Assembly: GCF_965363235.1 (NCBI RefSeq)
Contig: NC_134849.1
Span: 58,175,122-58,239,121, forward strand
Reading direction: 5' to 3'
Source: Mytilus galloprovincialis
Taxonomy: Eukaryota > Mollusca > Bivalvia > Mytilida > Mytilidae
DNA: 64,000 nucleotides
Shown: in pieces, positions 59,430 through 64,000 of the stretch
Layout of the letters: each line of letters opens with the position of its first letter
How positions within the stretch are numbered: the stretch's first letter is position 1
Made by a program: the position numbers and the translations under genes
The notes under the pieces: generated by a model
Told to the model about the DNA's origin: nothing
Database searches by the model: none
Seen by the model: only the letters and a program-made list of their open reading frames with translations

Positions 59430-59605
59430 ACATGTTCATGGCAGCAGAAATAAGTTCAATGCCAGCTGAAGGACACCTACGGTTACGGGAATTCTCGCTA
59501 CATTGAAGACCCATTGGTGGTCTTCGGCTGTTGTCTGCTCTATGGTCGGGTTGTTGTCGCTTTGACACATTCCCCATTTCCTTTCTCAATTTTATTCTAT
59601 TGACA
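59430..59605 (-). repeat. Dispersed repeat C, minus-strand copy
   Basis: 'gacccattggtggtcttcgg' and 'tctatggtcgggttgttgtc' are the reverse complement of repeat C at 36765. The 64-residue minus frame here is repeat-derived. Confidence 0.7.
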
Positions 59606-60267
59606 TGTTTCTCATCACTCATACTTTCTGTTTTAAGAATCCGTCATTTATAAGCAACGGAAAGTGCTGCGAGCATATGTTAGCTGCTACCAAATGTGTA
59701 CGATCTGCTTCTCATTCCAGATAAGTCTGTCATATGGTTTATGGAATTGATATGAATTAAACAATTTGCGAGGTGTGCATCATAAAGACAAAACTACAGG
59801 AAAAAGCAAAAATAAACAGGCATCATTGAACCCTTTTGATTTTTGATAATGTATTTTTTTTACATCTTTTACGGACCGACTCTAACAGACGATGTTCGTA
59901 ATTATAACCTACGTGGCGATTTGGACGACATTTTAAAACCATTTCATCCTTAAAAAAACTCGATGCCTCCATTGTGTACCTGCCATTTTAAAGATACTTT
60001 TAACATATTTTCGTTTATGTTTCATGAGTTATTAGCTACTATCTGTCTAATTATAATAAGGAAATGCAAGTACGAAGCCAAAGGTTTGATTGACATTAAG
60101 CAAAAGGATTTTTAATATTGATATATTATAAGACAATTCTGAATACTTTTCTATTTACATATGGTTTCTTTTCGTTTGTCTATAACAGTGATTAGGAAAA
60201 CAGTTATTCCGAAACAAAGCTAAGAAGATGCTAATGAAACTAAGTCGACACAGTAGATATTAAGTGT

Positions 60268-60370
60268 ATGCCTGCAACGTATGCGATGGCAATAGATGCA
60301 ATGAATAGTACTTGGTGTATTATTTTCCTTGCTGTATCATACTTTAATCATAAATCCAGCACACTAGCAG
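60268..60370 (+). CDS. Signal-peptide exon of the second Ig gene
   Basis: Three in-frame Met codons (residues 1, 7, 12) precede the hydrophobic core NSTWCIIFLAVSY and NHKSSTLA. The third Met gives the most typical signal peptide. Donor GCA-G/GTTTGT is acceptable but not consensus. Confidence 0.65.
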
Positions 60371-63108
60371 GTTTGTAATGACATATGCATCATTTTAAAA
60401 TATTTTTATAACGTAAATATTTGAACTGAATTTCAATTACCTGTGAAATTAATACAATGTCATGATTAATAAAAAATATTAAGATCAAATTACGGAATAG
60501 AATTGCAAAGACAAGACATTATTTTTTTTTTTGAACCAACACATTTGATATCATAGATTGATTTTTTTTAACAATAATGAGGCCGCGGAGACCGATTGGT
60601 GTAAGTAAATACTACTGTAATCGCTATCAAGTCAACACTAAGGTTCTGAGTTCGAACCCCGCTCGTATTGGTGCAACCTAATTGACTAGAATTGTTAGTT
60701 TTCCTATCGGAGGCCAAAGGTTTTCTTTACACACTCTAGCTTTTTCTTCCAATAAATACAGGGCGCCACGAAATAGCACAAAAATGGTTCTTAAAAGTGG
60801 CTTTAAAATACAGAAAATCGAAAATCAAATCAAACATTATTTTATTACAATAGACACCTGCAATTGAATCGTCACATAGTCTTAAACTCATATAAATTTA
60901 TAAAACATGGCGATGAAAGTTGATATATTTTCATTTCATTTTATTAGCACTTACACCAAGTGAAAAAAAAACAACAATGATTACTATTTTTTGCCATACA
61001 TTTCACTTTGGTGATACCAGTAGTTATTTTCAGTAAAACAGACAGTCTTTGTTGAAGAAGGTTTAACAGTTGATCTCAGCTGTCCATTTCAAGCAGTTAC
61101 GAACCCAATTATCTGGCGAGGTCCACCAAATCTAAAACGTTACAGCATTGACAACAAAATCAATATCTATATAGGCAAGCTCGATAAAATTAGTGTGAAT
61201 GGGAATTTGACAACGCAAATGTACAACTTATCTATTTCAAATTTCACAACAACTGATGCAGGACTTTATAGATGTGAAACTATACTTAATCAAACTTCAA
61301 AGAGACATGAAATTGAAGTTTATTTGGCAGGTAATAAAAAGCATTTTATTCATTATTGATCTGGTTCAGCTAAGCTTGAATCGCATGTAACATGTGTAAG
61401 ATAACGTAGAACACTGTAAATATATAATTAACGAACTGTTTTCATCAGTGGTGTCACTTGTTGTGCAAATAAGCTCTCATTGGTGTACCTGTTGGACCTG
61501 TTGTTGATGAAGCAAACACAGACACTCTAATTCATTAATTTTTATTTGAACAATATGCAAATGATCATATTCAATATTGATGTCAGTTATTATTCAATAG
61601 TCACTTATTATCATTAAGAAGGTAATTTTGTTTATCCAAATCATAACAAGCAGCAGATAAAAGAAGATAGAAAATAACATAAAAATTAAATGAACAAATC
61701 AATTATTTCATCACGGATAATTGTTATTGGGTAAAGCACTATGAACATTTAAAAAATATTAATTAAACATTAATAATAAAGAGACAGAATATTTAGTAAC
61801 GATATTCTGAATTATTCAGAAACAGGAAAGAGTCGGTTATTTCATGATCGTCTATTTTCGTTACCCTGAGTAGTTTTAATACAATTATTTTCTGTAAAAA
61901 AAATCAGCTAAACAAAGATACTTAAAGATATATGATGTCTACATCATGCACATGGCCTATACTATACTACTTTTTTTGACATAATCACTAAAATCTTAAG
62001 AAACAAAACAAACCACAAATGAAATATCTAGTTTATTACAAACACATGAAATTTAAATGAGCTTAGTTTATTGCTTAGAAGAGATGAAGCTAAAAAAAAA
62101 CAGTGGTTTAATGTAGACATCCTTTAAAAGTACAAACATGTTTTTAAAAACAAAGTAGAATTACAATAAGTCATTTTTTAACCGTAATCCCTTATTTGCT
62201 CATACTTTTATACAGTATCCCCAGTAGTTCGTGTAAATGTTGAACCATCATCAGTAGTAGAAGAAGGGCATAATTTCACCCTTACCTGTTTATATGATTC
62301 CAATACTAACGACAGTGTCATCCGCTGGAAACGAAACGACAGAATACTTCTTAATACACAGAACAGTACCTTGTCAGTTATAAACGTTTCTAGGGAGGAC
62401 GCAGGGAAATATTGTTGTGAAGTTGAAAATCGGATTGGTATTGGCACTGATATGATCAACATCACAGTGTTGTGTAAGTATATATTACTGTATATCCTGT
62501 TAATGTCCCTCAATTTAAAATTCATAACATTGTCCTAAATGATTGTCATAACGATATCATTGAGACATAATGCCAAAAGTTTGAGTTTAAATGTCCTTTC
62601 TTTTAAGATTGACAACTCAAGTTTTGATATAAAAACTTGGGAAGCATTGTATTAAGCCAAATTATGCGTGGTCCGTTTCATCAATAACATCAGAAATGTC
62701 ACATACTGTATCATGAAAATTTAAATATTTTTCAATATTTGCTATTTGTTTTCATCTTTAACTTCATACCTAACCGCGACGTATCATTATTCTTTTACAT
62801 AAACTAGCTAATAAATTTTATTGTAGACAAGCCTAGAGTGATGAGCCATTCAAACACATTAGAAATAGAATCAGACTTTGAGAAACCTTCGTTTATATCA
62901 TTTACCATAGCCAGTGGAACAAAACCCAATATTTCTTGGACAATTTTTCGTGGTGGAAAAATAGGATATTGGAATGTTCAAGATATTGGCGAAGAAATAT
63001 TCAATGTGTCATCAACAATATTTCCTTTAGAAAAATCTCATTTAGGACAGTACTCTGTGCGGGTTCGAAATAAAATCGGTGGTATCGATCTGAATATTGA
63101 ACTTGTAG
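60268..63108 (+). CDS. Multi-Ig-domain secreted or membrane protein, 5' part (four exons; continues beyond the window)
   Basis: Exons 60268-60370 (signal peptide), 61034-61330, 62216-62473 and 62827-63108 (Ig domains 1-3). All junctions are phase 1 and every internal exon is a multiple of three, the one-domain-per-exon pattern of Ig-superfamily genes. An in-frame TAA 27 bp before the first ATG supports the start. Ten or so N-glycosylation sites predict a heavily glycosylated extracellular protein. The last exon ends on a donor, so more domains or a membrane anchor must lie to the right. Adhesion or immune recognition is the likely role by family; no ligand motif is seen. It may be a paralogue of the 46-53.7 kb gene, from which it differs in domain content. 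Confidence 0.75.
60585..60840 (+). mobile_element. tRNA-derived SINE in intron 1 of the second Ig gene
   Basis: Head 'gaggccgcggagaccgattg' with B-box GAGTTCGAACCCC about 60 bp later, then a body with 'ctttttcttccaataaa' and 'gcgccacgaaatagcacaaa'. I recognise that body block from other molluscan SINEs. It is a different family from the tRNA-Leu-like SINEs at 33.7 and 39 kb. Confidence 0.65.
61034..61330 (+). CDS. Ig domain 1 of the second Ig gene
   Basis: Acceptor TTTTCAG, donor GCA-G/GTAATA. Landmarks: VEEGLTVDLSC (first Cys), IIWRGP (Trp), TTTDAGLYRCE (D-x-G-x-Y-x-C). Sequons NLT, NFT and NQT. A full-length domain of 99 codons. Confidence 0.85.
62216..62473 (+). CDS. Ig domain 2 of the second Ig gene
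   Basis: Acceptor TTATACAG, donor TTG-T/GTAAGT. Landmarks: VEEGHNFTLTC, VIRWKRN, SREDAGKYCCEVENRIG. The N-R-I-G turn after the second Cys is typical of I/C2-set domains. Sequons NFT, NDS, NST, NVS and NIT. Confidence 0.85.
62827..63108 (+). CDS. Ig-like domain 3, lacking the canonical cysteines
   Basis: Acceptor TTATTGTAG, donor GTA-G/GTAAGA, phase 1-1. The core Trp (NISWTIFRGG) and the F-strand region (LGQYSVRVRNKIGG) are clear, but the two disulphide positions are replaced: FISFTIA where strand B Cys is expected and Y-S-V instead of Y-x-C. The reading frame is intact, so loss of the disulphide looks like divergence rather than decay. Confidence 0.75.
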
Positions 63109-63839
63109 GTAAGATTTCCATATCTTATAGTGCTTCTTCAAACGATTTCATTAGTTATCAAAGGTATATTTACCAGGCTTATGATTTAAAACGACAGACA
63201 CGTGATTTGTCAACGTTCACAAATATGAATAATTTCAAATAAAATAATTTACTTCGAAAACAAGGATGTTCATGTAGCTTTGACCTTTTTAGTCGTCGTA
63301 CTGTTTGTTCTATCATGTTATAGATAAACACAAAATGCATGACGATTCACGGTATTAGTCAAGATCTAACCTTAATTGTGTTTATAAAGTTTTCTTTGAA
63401 AACGTAAATGAAAAGCAACAATAGCATTTATGTATTGGAGACCAGTCGGAGTAAATACGAAACAAATATTTAGAACACATATTATCTTGTTTCAAAATTA
63501 TTGTTAAAAAAATTGATTACAAAGTCATCTCACCGTTCCATAAACTTGATATGAAGTTGTTAAGAGTTTATTTACTATATATGCGAAATAAAAAAAAGAA
63601 TCAAAATTATGAAATCTGTTTGATTCGAATTATTTATCGAATCTGGATCGTCTAAATCAATGAAATATAAGGTAGTTGAAAGTTCGATGATAAGGTATGT
63701 TTTATTATATCTAACTTTCCAAAGGTAAACCTGATTAGATGTCTCCAACTTTAAAAAAAAAAGTGTTAGAAGGAAGGTTATAATAACAACAGCGAACATA
63801 CTGTAGATTCATTTATCAAATTTACTAAACAGTAACACC

Positions 63840-63960
63840 ATAGAAATAAAGACAACAGTAATTTACTGGTGTTAAAAAGTCATTAATCGATTAAGAAAAA
63901 ACCGGGCTACAAACTAAACGGATGGACACATCAACTATATTCTAAACCTAAGTCAGGAAT
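63840..63960 (+). repeat. Fragment of dispersed repeat A
   Basis: 'taaagacaacagtaatttac' and 'ccgggctacaaactaaa', as in other A copies, with more divergence. Confidence 0.5.
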
Positions 63961-64000
63961 CTGATGTACAGTAGTTGTCGTTTGTTTATGTAATTTATAC

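Noticed and set aside
60682-60867. 61-residue plus-strand frame in the Ig gene intron
   Set aside because: It lies inside the tRNA-derived SINE body.

Overview
The window looks like nuclear DNA of a bivalve mollusc, most likely a marine mussel (Mytilus or a close relative). This is inference from its strong AT-richness, intron-split genes with GT/AG borders, tRNA-derived SINEs, and several dispersed repeats and reverse-transcriptase fragments of kinds I associate with mussel genomes. Nothing bacterial is present. Genes are few and most of the window is repeats, palindromes and decayed mobile elements.

Layout. 1-0.3 kb: one possible exon of an MS4A/CD20-like membrane protein on the minus strand. 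1.6-11.9 kb: element fragments, several long palindromes, a TIR-bounded Harbinger-like element (5801-7250) and a fossil tyrosine-recombinase element (10.9-11.9 kb). 12-14 kb: a minisatellite, then an unusual array built on an ACAAAATTGACTTTTGT-type word. 14-21.5 kb: broken copies of one Penelope-like reverse-transcriptase element, with a MITE and other dispersed repeats. 22.2-30.1 kb: the most striking region, an ~8 kb array with about 38 copies of a motif matching the RFX X-box (GTTTCCATGGYAAC), usually followed 5 bp later by a YY1-like CCATNTTG. It is arranged in ~0.8-1.2 kb units whose two head types alternate, with small TCACCC/GGGTGA hairpin modules between units. 33-40 kb: tRNA-Leu-like SINEs, one pair inside a 455 bp tandem duplication, plus two clean palindromic structures. 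41.5-42.5 kb: a decayed LINE.

45.9-63.1 kb: two immunoglobulin-superfamily genes, both on the plus strand. The first (46.0-53.7 kb) can be read as a small type I receptor: signal peptide, one Ig domain, a second extracellular domain split over two exons, one transmembrane segment and a short tail. The second (60.27 kb to beyond 63.1 kb) encodes a signal peptide and at least three Ig domains; the third lacks both canonical cysteines. Every proposed exon junction is phase-compatible, which is the best evidence that they are genuine genes. They probably act at the cell surface in adhesion or immune recognition, but the sequence does not give a ligand. Their introns carry the same dispersed repeats as the rest of the window.
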